Part shown: piece by piece, positions 7,845 to 17,729 of the stretch
Layout: every line of letters starts with the position of its first letter
Numbering within the stretch: the stretch's first letter is position 1
Assembly: GCF_947492965.1 (NCBI RefSeq)
Contig: NZ_CANLOZ010000002.1
Span: forward strand, 310,001-374,000
Length of the DNA: 64,000 nucleotides
Reading direction: 5' to 3'
Source: an uncultured Aquimarina sp.
GTDB taxonomy: Bacteria > Bacteroidota > Bacteroidia > Flavobacteriales > Flavobacteriaceae
Position numbers and translations under genes: made by a program
The notes under the pieces: model-generated
What the model was told of the DNA's origin: nothing
Databases searched by the model: none
The model's input: only the letters and a program-made list of their open reading frames with translations

Positions 7845-9410
7845 TTAATTGGTCTTTTCTACTGCTTTGTCAACAATGATACGATTTTCTCTATTAGCTA
7901 GTTCCCAAGCGGTATAGAATATTAATCGTGTTCTATTTTCTAATAAATCATATTCGATTTTATCTGGAGTATCACTTGGCTGGTGATAATCATCGTGAGT
8001 TCCATTAAAATAGAATATAACAGGGATATTGTTCTTTGCAAAATTATAATGATCTGACCTGTAATAAAAACGATTAGGATCATTTTCATCGTTGTAAGTA
8101 TAATCCAATTCTACATTCGTGTATTTTTGATTTACTTCTTCTGATATAGTATGAAGTTCGGTACTTAATTTATCACTTCCGATTAAGTATATATAATTTC
8201 TTTTTCCTTCTTTTCTTTTAGGATCTGTTCTTCCTATCATGTCTATATTAAGATCGGCAACTGTATTTTCTAAAGGAAAAATAGGATCTATATCCGTATA
8301 ATAGCGAGAACCCAAAAGACCTTTTTCCTCACCAGTAACATTTAAGAACACGATAGAGCGTTTAGGTCCATTGCCATCTTTCACTGCTTTGGAGAAAGCT
8401 TCGGCAATTTCAACGATAGCTACAGTACCAGATCCATCATCATCCGCACCATTGTATACCTTACCATCTTTTACACCTTCATGATCTAAATGAGCCGAGA
8501 TTACGATAAACTCATCTGGTTTTTCAGAACCTTTAATGTAAGCTGCTACATTCTCGGATGTTATTTTTTCAGAAACATTTTTATAATCTACTGTTATATT
8601 GGTTTTCAACGTAGTAGATTTTTCATTAGATTCAATATCACCAACAAAAGCTTTGGCTAAATCTGTATTGATAAGAAAGAAATAAGGTTCTTCTTCATTT
8701 CCTACTAGTGACATTCTGCCAGATGAGCCGCTAAACTGAGCAACTGCCATTTGATATACTTCTGGGAAATAGAATAAAATAGCTTTTGCTCCCTTTTCTT
8801 GTGCAGCAGCACTTTTAGCAGCAAATTGTTGTCTCATATTAGACCATTTAGATCCTTCTGACGTGCCAGTAACGATATAAGTACCATCTGCATTTTTAGG
8901 TTCTCCAGACTTTATCAATACAAATTTGTCTTTTACATCAACATCTTTATAATTAGAGTATTTCTCATCATCTATACCATATCCTGCGTATACAATCTGA
9001 TCTAAAGAAAATTTATCTGTTTTACCTGATGTAAGTGATATGAAATCATCTTTATACGAAAATGGTTTCTCATTTACTGTTATTGTCACCTTTGGAGTAC
9101 TTGATACTTCTAAAGGAACTTCCTGGAAATAATTTCCATCGCTTTTAGCAGCTTGCACTCCATGTTTGATATATTGGTCCTTTAGATAATTTACAGCTAA
9201 TTTTTGTCCAGGTTCGCCAGTTTCTCTTCCTTGAAATTCATCGGAAGCATAGGTGTATAGCGCGGTTTTTAGATCTTCGGAAGTAATAGTTTTTGCATAA
9301 ATAGATGGATCATTAGCAACTTTAGTTGTACTCTTGGTAGTTGCTGTTTTTTTTGTTCCACATGCCACAACGAACAGCGCTATGGCTAAAACGGAAAATA
9401 ACTTTTTCAT
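7845..9410 (-). CDS. M28 family zinc aminopeptidase lipoprotein with PA domain
   Basis: A lipoprotein (FVVACG, Cys 17) with a protease-associated insertion at about residues 125-260 and an M28 catalytic domain after it. The co-catalytic zinc ligands are visible: His in I-S-A-H-L-D-H (about 307), Asp in N-G-A-D-D-D-G-S-G (about 323-325), Glu in T-G-E-E-K-G (361-362), Asp in N-I-D-M-I-G-R (390) and His in Y-R-S-D-H-Y-N-F (454). It is expected to release N-terminal residues from peptides at the cell surface or in the periplasm. The ATG at 9410 starts the lipoprotein signal; the longer frame to 9446 adds an unlikely extension. Confidence 0.93.
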   Translation of the reverse strand: MKKLFSVLAIALFVVACGTKKTATTKSTTKVANDPSIYAKTITSEDLKTALYTYASDEFQGRETGEPGQKLAVNYLKDQYIKHGVQAAKSDGNYFQEVPLEVSSTPKVTITVNEKPFSYKDDFISLTSGKTDKFSLDQIVYAGYGIDDEKYSNYKDVDVKDKFVLIKSGEPKNADGTYIVTGTSEGSKWSNMRQQFAAKSAAAQEKGAKAILFYFPEVYQMAVAQFSGSSGRMSLVGNEEEPYFFLINTDLAKAFVGDIESNEKSTTLKTNITVDYKNVSEKITSENVAAYIKGSEKPDEFIVISAHLDHEGVKDGKVYNGADDDGSGTVAIVEIAEAFSKAVKDGNGPKRSIVFLNVTGEEKGLLGSRYYTDIDPIFPLENTVADLNIDMIGRTDPKRKEGKRNYIYLIGSDKLSTELHTISEEVNQKYTNVELDYTYNDENDPNRFYYRSDHYNFAKNNIPVIFYFNGTHDDYHQPSDTPDKIEYDLLENRTRLIFYTAWELANRENRIIVDKAVEKTN

Positions 9411-9701
9411 AAAAGATGTGCGAATTTTAAATTTTTGATGTCCCAAAAATACAAGAAATTCTAAATGATTTTGTTAATGCAGTACCAAAATAACTGTACT
9501 ATAGAAGGGTGTTTACGATTTTGATAATTTTGTTATGCTCGAAACTTTACTGGATTTAGAATTGAATTATATTCGTAAATTCGTCATATTGAGCTAAACA
9601 TCCTTAATTCACACAATATAGGTTGTTTACTTAAAATTATAATATTTAGGGAAAAGTTCAGAAATCTTTAATTCTGGATAACTGATCAAAAAAAGGGGAG
9701 C
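9411..9701. other. Intergenic region between divergent genes
   Basis: This stretch of 291 nt lies between the M28 peptidase (minus) and the DUF3667 gene (plus). It is AT-rich and must hold both promoters. TAATTTTG at about 9524-9531 fits the TAnnTTTG pattern of Bacteroidota promoters, but no partner element is clear. I see no small gene or RNA. Confidence 0.4.
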
Positions 9702-10751
9702 ATGTCTAAAACTACTCAGTGTAAAAATTGTGAAAAACACTTTGATGAATCATTCGATTACTGTCCGTATTGTGGTCAGGAATCTGCGGATAAATTAACT
9801 TTTGGTGTATTATTTAGCAACACTATTGGTAACTATTTTGCGGTAGATGCACGTTTTTTTAAGAGTTTTATTCCATTAATGGTTAAACCGGGTATTCTAG
9901 CTAGACGATTTGTAGATGGGAAACGTCTTTCTTATTTGCATCCTGCACAATTTTATTTATTCATATCTGTAGTTTTCTTTTTTATTTTTTCTTTTACCGT
10001 TAGAAAAGCCGATAATGATTTAACTCAAAAGTTTCAAAAAGAGTTTAGAGGAGAAATAGCGATAGACTCTTTAGATTTTAAAAAAGACTCAATCGGTATA
10101 GAAATTGCTAAAAAAGCGCTTAAAGAAAACGCTGTTCTTACCAATATTGCTAAAGAAGATCTTAATGTTATAGATTCTGTACTTACTGCAGAGCAAAAGA
10201 ATCCAAAATCAACTTTTAGTTTTTCACAAAAAAAATTGGACTCTTTAATTAGATCTGGTGCTCCCTTAGAAGAGAAGCTTGCGCATATGGGATTGAATGA
10301 AGGAGATAGTTTAATTAAAAGGAAGTTTTTTACACAAATCCTAAAGCTTTATGAGCAAAAAGGTGGTGGAATCTTAAAAACTTTATATGATACGATTCCT
10401 ATTACTATGTTTTTAATGCTTCCTTTATTCGCGTTTTTATTAAAGATATTTTATTGGAAAAAAGGAACTTTTGCTCATCATATGGTCTTTAGTTTCTACT
10501 TCTTTACTTTTATTTTCACCTCTTTATGTTTCCTGATTTTAGGAAATATGATATTCGAAATTCCTGTTTGGTTAAAACTACTCTTTTTCTTTTCGTTTAT
10601 TATATATCTGATGATTGCGCTAAGAAATTTTTACAAGAGTAGTCGGATATCTACATTTTTCAAAGGAATCTTAGTTACCTATGTTTATGTTATGATTATT
10701 GTACCAATTGCTTTTACTGGAATTATTCTTGTTTCTATATTTTTATATTAA
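9702..10751 (+). CDS. DUF3667 family zinc-ribbon membrane protein
   Basis: An N-terminal zinc ribbon (C-K-N-C near residue 7 and C-P-Y-C near residue 21) is followed by the DUF3667 signature: N-Y-F-A-V-D-A-R-F-F-K-S, P-G-I-L-A-R-R-F-V-D-G-K-R, and Y-L-H-P-A-Q-F-Y-L-F. A membrane segment at about 88-102, a charged cytoplasmic or periplasmic stretch, and four more C-terminal membrane segments follow. The function of the family is unknown. It is 12 nt upstream of selO and probably cotranscribed. Confidence 0.85.
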   Translation: MSKTTQCKNCEKHFDESFDYCPYCGQESADKLTFGVLFSNTIGNYFAVDARFFKSFIPLMVKPGILARRFVDGKRLSYLHPAQFYLFISVVFFFIFSFTVRKADNDLTQKFQKEFRGEIAIDSLDFKKDSIGIEIAKKALKENAVLTNIAKEDLNVIDSVLTAEQKNPKSTFSFSQKKLDSLIRSGAPLEEKLAHMGLNEGDSLIKRKFFTQILKLYEQKGGGILKTLYDTIPITMFLMLPLFAFLLKIFYWKKGTFAHHMVFSFYFFTFIFTSLCFLILGNMIFEIPVWLKLLFFFSFIIYLMIALRNFYKSSRISTFFKGILVTYVYVMIIVPIAFTGIILVSIFLY

Positions 10752-10763
10752 TTATTTGGTTAT

Positions 10764-12326
10764 ATGGAGTTTACTATAAAAAATACTTTTTCAGAAGAAC
10801 TACCAGCAGATCCTGTTCAGGAAAATTACCGTAGACAGGTCAGAAATGCCTGTTTCTCATATGTAACTCCTAAAAAGACAAGCAATCCAAAGATTCTACA
10901 CGTTTCTGATGAAATGATGAAAGAATTAGGATTTTCTAAGGAAGATATAAAATCTGAGAAGTTTTTAAAGCTTATGACAGGTAATGAAATTTTGGAAAAC
11001 TCAAGACCCTATTCCATGCATTATGGAGGGCATCAATTTGGTAACTGGGCTGGTCAGCTGGGTGATGGACGCGCCATTAATCTAGCAGAAATTGAATATA
11101 ATTCTAAGCGTTGGGCAATACAATTAAAAGGAGCAGGAGAGACCCCTTATTCTAGAAATGCAGACGGATTAGCAGTTTTGCGTTCGTCTATCAGAGAGTA
11201 TTTATGTAGTGAAGCAATGTTTCACCTTGGTGTTCCAACTACCAGAGCATTATCATTAGCAACAACTGGTGATCAGGTATTAAGAGACATCATGTATAAT
11301 GGGAATGCTGCCTATGAGAAAGGAGCTATTGTATCTAGAGTTGCACCTTCTTTCATTCGTTTTGGAAATTTTGAAATTTTGGCAGCTCATAAAGATGAAT
11401 CCACTTTAAAAGCGTTGACAGATTACACCATAAAGCACTTTTTTCCTGAAATAGAAGCTGGAACTAAGGATGGATATATCTCATTTTTAAAAGAGGTGAG
11501 TAATAGAAGTTTAAAAATGGTAATAGATTGGCAACGAGTAGGCTTTGTTCACGGAGTGATGAATACTGATAATATGTCAATCCTCGGTCTAACGATAGAT
11601 TATGGGCCATATGGTTGGTTAGAAGGATATGATCATGGTTGGACTCCTAATACTACCGATAGGCAATTTAAACGATACCGATATGGAACACAGCCGGAAA
11701 TTGTTCTCTGGAATCTGTATCAATTGGCAAATGCTATATATCCTTTAATAGAAGAAATAGAACCCATAGAAGAAATCTTACATGATTATCAATACACTTA
11801 TAAAAAAGTATACCATGATATGATGTCTTCTAAAATAGGATTGTACAATCCACAAGCGGGAGATGAATTATTGATAAAAGATTTGGAAGAAATTTTACAG
11901 CTAACAGAAACGGATATGACTATTTTCTTTAGAAATATTGGTGATTATGCCAAAGGTGATGCTAATAATTATATGAAAGTTATAAAAGATGCTTTTTATA
12001 ATATAGTAGAAGTAGAAGGAACTATTCTGGAACGTTGGAATGATTGGTTTTCGAGATATGATCAAAGACTAATTATAGAATCTTTGGATGATTCGGAAAG
12101 AAAAAATAAAATGAATGCCATAAATCCTAAATACGTTTTACGGAATTATATGGCTCAACTGGCTATTGATGATGCCGATAAAGGAAATTATGATTTGATA
12201 GAAGAGTTGTATCAAATGCTAAAAAAGCCCTATAGCGAACAACCTGAATATGAGAAATGGTTTGCCAAGCGTCCTGATTGGGCAAGAAATAAAGTAGGAT
12301 GTTCTATGTTATCCTGTAGTTCATAG
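10764..12326 (+). CDS. selO: SelO/YdiU protein adenylyltransferase (AMPylator)
   Basis: A pseudokinase-fold enzyme that transfers AMP from ATP to Ser, Thr or Tyr of target proteins, in bacteria linked to oxidative stress. The family landmarks are intact: H-Y-G-G-H-Q-F-G-N-W-A-G-Q-L-G-D-G-R, L-K-G-A-G-E-T-P-Y-S-R-N-A-D-G, R-S-S-I-R-E-Y-L-C-S-E-A, and H-G-V-M-N-T-D-N-M-S-I-L-G-L-T-I-D-Y-G-P. The length of 520 is normal. The protein ends in C-S-S, the position where vertebrate SelO carries selenocysteine; here it is a normal TGT Cys followed by TAG. Confidence 0.96.
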   Translation: MEFTIKNTFSEELPADPVQENYRRQVRNACFSYVTPKKTSNPKILHVSDEMMKELGFSKEDIKSEKFLKLMTGNEILENSRPYSMHYGGHQFGNWAGQLGDGRAINLAEIEYNSKRWAIQLKGAGETPYSRNADGLAVLRSSIREYLCSEAMFHLGVPTTRALSLATTGDQVLRDIMYNGNAAYEKGAIVSRVAPSFIRFGNFEILAAHKDESTLKALTDYTIKHFFPEIEAGTKDGYISFLKEVSNRSLKMVIDWQRVGFVHGVMNTDNMSILGLTIDYGPYGWLEGYDHGWTPNTTDRQFKRYRYGTQPEIVLWNLYQLANAIYPLIEEIEPIEEILHDYQYTYKKVYHDMMSSKIGLYNPQAGDELLIKDLEEILQLTETDMTIFFRNIGDYAKGDANNYMKVIKDAFYNIVEVEGTILERWNDWFSRYDQRLIIESLDDSERKNKMNAINPKYVLRNYMAQLAIDDADKGNYDLIEELYQMLKKPYSEQPEYEKWFAKRPDWARNKVGCSMLSCSS

Positions 12327-12333
12327 TTCGCGT

Positions 12334-12582
12334 ATGTTGTTAGATGCTATTAACAGAATTCCAGAAGGATATTCAGAAGTTTTATATAAAAAGAAAAAAT
12401 ATAGCGTTACAAAAGATATCTATAATAATGGAAAATCTTTTAAGATCTACGCAAAAGAATTACAAGGAAATGATTTTATAAGTCTAAATTACTACATCAC
12501 TTCAACAGCAGAATTATTAAAACCATGTGAAATGTCTGATCAAAAAGTAATTAGCTTTTTAATGCAATTGAAACCAGTATAA
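12334..12582 (+). CDS. Small conserved protein following selO
   Basis: An 82-residue soluble protein without signal peptide or membrane segment, starting 7 nt after the selO stop. It contains G-Y-S-E-V-L-Y-K-K-K-K-Y-S-V-T-K and D-F-I-S-L-N-Y-Y-I-T. I recall similar short flavobacterial proteins next to selO or carrying a doubtful methionine sulfoxide reductase label, but no MsrA or MsrB catalytic motif is present here. A role linked to SelO is inferred from position only. Confidence 0.7.
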   Translation: MLLDAINRIPEGYSEVLYKKKKYSVTKDIYNNGKSFKIYAKELQGNDFISLNYYITSTAELLKPCEMSDQKVISFLMQLKPV

Positions 12583-12632
12583 ACATCTGTTTTATAATTT
12601 ATTGTGTCTGTTAATGTAAACTTATACTTTAT

Positions 12633-14831
12633 TTATTTTTCTCCTGGATGATAGGTTTTTTTAGCGCGTTTTAATACATCTTCTTTATAATAAGCAGCTT
12701 CTTTAAACTGTACATCTACATACGGTTGTATTTGATCATCGAAATGTACTGAAGTAGGATCACCGCTTTGTCCACCAGCTAAACTTGTTTTTGCTCTCAC
12801 CTTATCACCAAATTCTACTACCGCTACAAAACTGTTACCTCTAGTACCGTATATTTTTTTTGTATTATTCGTATAACGAACTCCGTAGGCTGCCAAGGCA
12901 CCCCAACGTCCAGAAGCAAAACCAACCGCAGTACTTGGTTTATTATCATCAAATGGTTGTCTTATATCTCCATTAATACGTTGAAAACGATTTACTTCGC
13001 CCCAGGGCAATATATCTCCAAAATCATTTTTAAGCTGCGCTACCGTTTCCTTAAATATGGCAATTCTTTCTTCCAAAGGAGATTTAGTACCAAAATAGGT
13101 GAGGAGTTGCATATCACTAATGCGTTCTTCCGGTCTTTTTCCGTGTCTTGCATAATTAGTCCCATAAAAATGTGCCAAAGTCATCGCTTTAGATTCTTTG
13201 GAAGTTTTGTAATCCCAATTTCTCAACATCTCTATATAGCTACCCAAATCTTTTGTTTTGTCAACTTTGTCATAAGCTTCTACAAGACCAGGAATCAACT
13301 TAGAAAAAGCTGGAAGGTAAGGATCATATGCTAATTTTATAAGACTATCAATAGTGTAATCTTTTTTATTTTTTAATAATTCAATAGCGTGTACTCCTCT
13401 AAAATTTTCACGATCGATTGACATATACCTTGGATAATCTTGTTTTTTAGGACTAAACTCTAAAGCAGCGGTATAAGGAGTAGAATTACAGTTTTGTAAC
13501 CAACCATTTTTAGGATTAAGAAGTGTAATGGTTTCATCTACTGTATGTAAACCGTTCCAATCTGTTTTTGGATTACTACCATCCACAGGTTTCGTATAAT
13601 CAAACGAAGTATCTCTAACTGGGATAAAATTACCATGGAAATATGCAATATTACCTTCAGCATCTGCATAGACAGTATTATTGGATGAATTGGTTCGTAT
13701 ATCCATCATGTCTCTAAAGCCTTTATACCCATCCTGTTTGGTTCTAATATATGACTGTTCTAATGCTTTGACAGGTTCCCACATTAATGCAGAAGCTACC
13801 CATTTACCGTCTTTCATATGGGTAATAGGTCCATGATGTGTACGATATGCAGGAAATACTTTTTCTACTAAAGAATCTCCTTCTTTATATTTTAGTGTAA
13901 TATCATATTGTTCTACAGGTTTCCATTCTTCACCATATTTATAAACAGGTTTGCCATCTTTTTTATTGGTTGTTTCAACAAATTCATCGATTACATCTGT
14001 ATACGTAGAAGTATGCATCCAACCAGTTTTTTCATTAAATCCTTGATACACAAAAAACTGCCCCCAAGTTACTGCGCCATAAGCGTTTAACCCTTCTTCG
14101 CTTACTACATGTACTTCTCCTCTAAAATAAAATGAGGTATGTGGATTAATTAAAAGCATTGCGTTGCCAGATTGTGTAAGTGCTCCAGAAATTGCAATAC
14201 CATTGGATCCTTGCGGTTCCAACATTTCTTTTTCCTTCGCTATTTCAGTTTCTTCTGAAATTGGTATTTCTATACCTTTTTCATACATCGCCTTAATTTT
14301 GCGAGTAGAAACACGTTCGATATCACCACCGATAGATCCTTCACTAAAATACATAGGCATCCATGGTTCAAATTTCGTTAATAATCTAGGTTTAACCTCT
14401 GGATGGGTTTTGAGGTAGTAGTTGATACCATCTGCAAAAGCAATACACAACTCTTTTAACCATTCAGGGCTTCTTTCAAAATTAGCAATTGCTTCTTCCT
14501 CAGTCATGAACAATTTAGCTCTAATGTCACTATAAATTGCTTTTTCACCTTCTATCTCAGCAAGTCTTCCTGTTGCCCAGATATAATTTTGTTCTACACG
14601 ATTAAAATCATCCTCGCACTGTGCATATAATAATCCAAAAACTGCATCTGCATCTGTTTTTCCATAAATATGTGGTACTCCAAAATCATCTCTCATGATT
14701 GTAGTATTTGTAGCATAGTTTTGCCAACGTTGCTCTTCTTCAGTGAGTTCTAAATTTGTATTTTTTGTTTCTGTTTTACAGGAAACTAATAAAAGTGTAA
14801 GACTAAAGATGACGAACTTAAATTGTCTCAT
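12633..14831 (-). CDS. Penicillin acylase family lipoprotein (Ntn hydrolase)
   Basis: A 732-residue member of peptidase family S45, which hydrolyses amide bonds of acylated compounds such as penicillins, acyl-homoserine lactones or lipopeptides. A lipobox lies at Cys 18 (LLVSC). The alpha-chain motif R-D-D-F-G-V-P-H-I-Y-G precedes a spacer and the self-processing site P-Q-G-S-N-G, with Ser 209 expected to become the N-terminal nucleophile of the beta chain. G-F-N-E-K-T-G-W-M-H-T follows as in the family. The substrate cannot be read from sequence. It follows the LamG lipoprotein gene by 36 nt on the same strand. Confidence 0.93.
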   Translation of the reverse strand: MRQFKFVIFSLTLLLVSCKTETKNTNLELTEEEQRWQNYATNTTIMRDDFGVPHIYGKTDADAVFGLLYAQCEDDFNRVEQNYIWATGRLAEIEGEKAIYSDIRAKLFMTEEEAIANFERSPEWLKELCIAFADGINYYLKTHPEVKPRLLTKFEPWMPMYFSEGSIGGDIERVSTRKIKAMYEKGIEIPISEETEIAKEKEMLEPQGSNGIAISGALTQSGNAMLLINPHTSFYFRGEVHVVSEEGLNAYGAVTWGQFFVYQGFNEKTGWMHTSTYTDVIDEFVETTNKKDGKPVYKYGEEWKPVEQYDITLKYKEGDSLVEKVFPAYRTHHGPITHMKDGKWVASALMWEPVKALEQSYIRTKQDGYKGFRDMMDIRTNSSNNTVYADAEGNIAYFHGNFIPVRDTSFDYTKPVDGSNPKTDWNGLHTVDETITLLNPKNGWLQNCNSTPYTAALEFSPKKQDYPRYMSIDRENFRGVHAIELLKNKKDYTIDSLIKLAYDPYLPAFSKLIPGLVEAYDKVDKTKDLGSYIEMLRNWDYKTSKESKAMTLAHFYGTNYARHGKRPEERISDMQLLTYFGTKSPLEERIAIFKETVAQLKNDFGDILPWGEVNRFQRINGDIRQPFDDNKPSTAVGFASGRWGALAAYGVRYTNNTKKIYGTRGNSFVAVVEFGDKVRAKTSLAGGQSGDPTSVHFDDQIQPYVDVQFKEAAYYKEDVLKRAKKTYHPGEK

Positions 14832-14867
14832 TTTCGATGGTTTTATAAATATGTAGTAGGAAATTTT

Positions 14868-15794
14868 TTATTGTAAAAGCGTGTGTACACCATTTTCTAG
14901 ACTAAAAAGAGCATCAATTTCTTTTTGGGTTAGATTTTTGTTAAAAATAGAAAGCTCATCCATAAGACCAATATAGCCTAATCCCAAATAAATGTTTGAT
15001 TTTTCTAATTCCCAAGTAAATGGATCTGTAATTCCGTTTCTTTTACCTTGTAGTTTTCCATTCAGATATAAAGACGTCTGTCCATTATCAGAATTTAGAT
15101 TTGTAAAATTGATGAAGACATGAGTCCAAGATCCAGTTGCAAAAGGAGGATTGGTCACTGGAACTAATTGACTTAAAAAGTCCCTGTCATCATTATCTGA
15201 TAATGTCGTATCCTTTTTCCAGGAGGTTTTATCTCCAATTACTCCAAGTCTAAAGTCTCGCGGATTTTCTTTGGTAAAATCAACCCAGATAGAAGCATCA
15301 TTATAACTTACATCTGTAATCTGAATTGGGTCGCAATATCCAGGTTTTAAGTCTGTTGCTGGATCTAATTGCAACCAAAATGAAATTGCTCCGCTCCAGT
15401 TTTTATTAGTAAAATTTATATTGTTTTTACTAGGGTAATAGATGTATCCTTTAGTTCTATCTTTATAAAGAAGAGCATTTCCTTTCAAACCTTTATTTTC
15501 TGCTATTGAAATTCCTTCTTTATGTATACCTGCCTGTGCAGAATCTATGGCTTTTCGAGAAGGTACTGTGTATAATTTAGGATCTCCTAAAGCAAAATCG
15601 GCATCTACACCATTATCAAAAGAAGCATAAAAGGTAAGTGCTTGCTTCAATACTATGTTAGTGCTATCTATTTTAACCTCTTCTTTTATAGATTCTTCCT
15701 TTTTGGAAGTGTTTTTCCCGCATGAAAAGAATATAAAAGATAAAACAAGAGTTATAATAGTACTGTAGCGAAGATTAGTCTTTAGAGTATTCAT
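14868..15794 (-). CDS. LamG/concanavalin A-like lipoprotein
   Basis: A lipoprotein (IFFSCG, Cys 25) with a jelly-roll LamG-like domain over about residues 55-300. Typical strands are Y-A-S-F-D-N-G-V-D-A-D-F, G-A-I-S-F-W-L-Q-L-D, S-W-T-H-V-F-I-N-F, L-Y-L-N-G-K-L-Q-G-K, and a final G-L-M-D-E-L-S-I-F-N-K-N-L-T-Q-K-E-I-D-A-L. Such domains bind carbohydrate or protein at the surface. It probably forms a transcription unit with the acylase that follows. Confidence 0.85.
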   Translation of the reverse strand: MNTLKTNLRYSTIITLVLSFIFFSCGKNTSKKEESIKEEVKIDSTNIVLKQALTFYASFDNGVDADFALGDPKLYTVPSRKAIDSAQAGIHKEGISIAENKGLKGNALLYKDRTKGYIYYPSKNNINFTNKNWSGAISFWLQLDPATDLKPGYCDPIQITDVSYNDASIWVDFTKENPRDFRLGVIGDKTSWKKDTTLSDNDDRDFLSQLVPVTNPPFATGSWTHVFINFTNLNSDNGQTSLYLNGKLQGKRNGITDPFTWELEKSNIYLGLGYIGLMDELSIFNKNLTQKEIDALFSLENGVHTLLQ

Positions 15795-15833
15795 GAGATG
15801 ATTTATGTATATGGTTCTAAATATATAAAATAA

Positions 15834-15858
15834 TACCCATCAAATAAATTGATGGGTA
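15834..15858 (-). terminator. Probable terminator of the ABC/peptide operon
   Basis: A 10-bp perfect stem (15834-15843 with 15849-15858) with a 5-nt loop. On the minus strand it is followed by a T-rich stretch. It lies 124 nt behind the permease stop. Confidence 0.5.
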
Positions 15859-15981
15859 GGGTAAGAGTACGTTTTATGGAAATTTTATGAAATTGAATTA
15901 TAGGCAGAATTACAATAGTCGAAATGAATATTGATATGTCTATGTTAATCCACCTGTTTTAAAAGACACATTCTAATTCTA

Positions 15982-17535
15982 TTAATTTCTTAATTGTTGT
16001 ATTCTCATGATTAGTCCAATACTTCCAATTATTATTGAACTTATAATGAGCGTAAATATGTACAAAGAGTTATGCTGTAATCCTCCAAAGTAATCCATGA
16101 ACGGGATTTGATTTATATTTCCATAAGTGATAATAAAAAATACAATTTCGAATAGTTTTTTCCCTTTCGTCAAAATACCAGATGTAATTGCTATTAAAAC
16201 AATAAAAATTGCACCAATAATAAGATGTAGTACAGATTGTACGTCCAGTACTATCATATGCTTTATAAGTAAAGGAAGTGCTAATAGTATCATCATTAAT
16301 GCTCCAGCCAATACTTGTGAAACCAGTAGTCTTTTTATGGGTTTATATGAAGTAAAGGCGAAATACTGTACATTATGATGCATTTCTTTAGATGATATTT
16401 CTGATAATCTATGTACTTGTAAAAACCAAAGAATAGGTAACACTATGGTATGTGCAATGGAAATAGGTAATACTGCAAGCAATGTTATACCGATTAAATT
16501 AAGTATCCATAACCATTTTTTGCCTTTGCGATATAGCAGTAGTAGTTCTGTTTTTATCAAAGAATAAATACCATAATTGCTTGTTGATTTTACTAATAAT
16601 GTATGCTTTATTTCATGAGAATTATTTTCTTGTTTATATGAAGAAAATATAGCTTTCTTATTAATCTTATTAGTGGTACGAAATCTATCAAAAAATGGTG
16701 ATATAATGCAAAGCACTAGAAATGCTAATGCACACCATCCGATTCTACTTATTATAAAGGTATTAGGAAATTCAATTCCGTTAAACTCGAATTTTTTATT
16801 TTCAGTTATGTTTCCTAAAACATAGCCTATATTTAGTTCGGTATCATGATCAACAGGTAATAACTCTCTAACGCTCATTTCCATTTGATCCATTACTATT
16901 TTGGTTCCAAAGGGATCTAATAAATATGTATAAGAAGAGCTATCCGAAAACGAAGGGAAAGCCAAATAAGAAAACAAAAAGAAGAATCCTATATTTTGGA
17001 TTATAGAGTATTTCTTAAAAATAACTTCGAAAACTACCGCAATAACTGAAATGCAAAATATTGCTGGGATCGGAATCAATATATATGGAATTATAAATTG
17101 TAAGATTTCAAATGAATACCCTTCATTATATAGAATAAATAATAATATACTCATCAAAAATATAATCACAATAATCGTACTTAGAATTAGAAAATTACTT
17201 ACGAACTTAGAAACTAAATATTTGAAATTAGTAATCGGTGTAGCAGCTGTAATATGCCCAATTTTGGTAATAGTGTCTGTTTTAATTGCACTATTGACCA
17301 AGTAAAATCCAATTAAGGATAAAAAAATACTGGTCATTATTGCAGTAACATATCCAAACCAAGCCGAATTATAAAATCCAACGTAATCTGCTATTCTAAT
17401 TGTAGAATAAGAGGCATTTGGCTCAGGAACAAAAGTGTATGCTATTGCTAAACTAATACAAAGAGTAATTAGAAAGCTATAACTTCTAGTACGCTGTAAA
17501 TAATCGTATTTTATAATATTAATAAATGTTTTCAT
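15982..17535 (-). CDS. ABC transporter permease (ABC-2 type-like)
   Basis: A hydrophobic protein of about 517 residues with roughly a dozen membrane segments in two halves, separated by a charged cytoplasmic segment (about 290-325). The N terminus (M-K-T-F-I-N-I-I-K-Y-D-Y-L-Q-R-T-R-S-Y) is typical of ABC-2 type exporter permeases, with a first helix followed by a large loop. The ATG at 17535 is chosen; the frame can be extended only to a TTG at 17544. It begins 11 nt after the second small peptide gene and shares the operon with the ATPase, so the two should form the transporter. Confidence 0.85.
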   Translation of the reverse strand: MKTFINIIKYDYLQRTRSYSFLITLCISLAIAYTFVPEPNASYSTIRIADYVGFYNSAWFGYVTAIMTSIFLSLIGFYLVNSAIKTDTITKIGHITAATPITNFKYLVSKFVSNFLILSTIIVIIFLMSILLFILYNEGYSFEILQFIIPYILIPIPAIFCISVIAVVFEVIFKKYSIIQNIGFFFLFSYLAFPSFSDSSSYTYLLDPFGTKIVMDQMEMSVRELLPVDHDTELNIGYVLGNITENKKFEFNGIEFPNTFIISRIGWCALAFLVLCIISPFFDRFRTTNKINKKAIFSSYKQENNSHEIKHTLLVKSTSNYGIYSLIKTELLLLYRKGKKWLWILNLIGITLLAVLPISIAHTIVLPILWFLQVHRLSEISSKEMHHNVQYFAFTSYKPIKRLLVSQVLAGALMMILLALPLLIKHMIVLDVQSVLHLIIGAIFIVLIAITSGILTKGKKLFEIVFFIITYGNINQIPFMDYFGGLQHNSLYIFTLIISSIIIGSIGLIMRIQQLRN

Positions 17536-17546
17536 GAGATACAATC

Positions 17547-17666
17547 TTAGTAAGCGTAATGAACTCCTATGTGTACGTTACTGAAAACGATAGACATAAT
17601 TATGAGTATCATAATAGCTACAAGGGTTAATAGTATTGTTGTTTTTTTCTGTGATGATTTTTTCAT
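17547..17666 (-). CDS. 39-residue single-span membrane peptide, copy B
   Basis: An ATG-started frame of 39 codons plus TAA. A basic N terminus (M-K-K-S-S-Q-K-K-T-T) leads into a hydrophobic span of about 18 residues (I-L-L-T-L-V-A-I-M-I-L-I-I-M-S-I-V-F) and a short tail, S-N-V-H-I-G-V-H-Y-A-Y. By the positive-inside rule the tail should face the periplasm. It is identical to the neighbouring peptide at 21 of 39 positions with no gap, and is 11 nt upstream of the permease. Conservation between the copies argues for real coding; the function is unknown (exported signal, bacteriocin-like peptide or transporter subunit are all possible). Confidence 0.75.
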   Translation of the reverse strand: MKKSSQKKTTILLTLVAIMILIIMSIVFSNVHIGVHYAY

Positions 17667-17729
17667 TTTACTAAGTTCTTATTAAGTATAATTGTAGTTT
17701 TATAGATTAAGTATTCTAGGTATTTAATG

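Noticed and set aside
12957-13334. Open frame of 125 codons on the plus strand inside the acylase gene
   Set aside because: Antisense to a well-supported gene, with no domain or start context.
12633-14831. Specific penicillin or quorum-signal acylase
   Set aside because: The family covers many amide substrates and sequence alone does not show which; only the family name is used.
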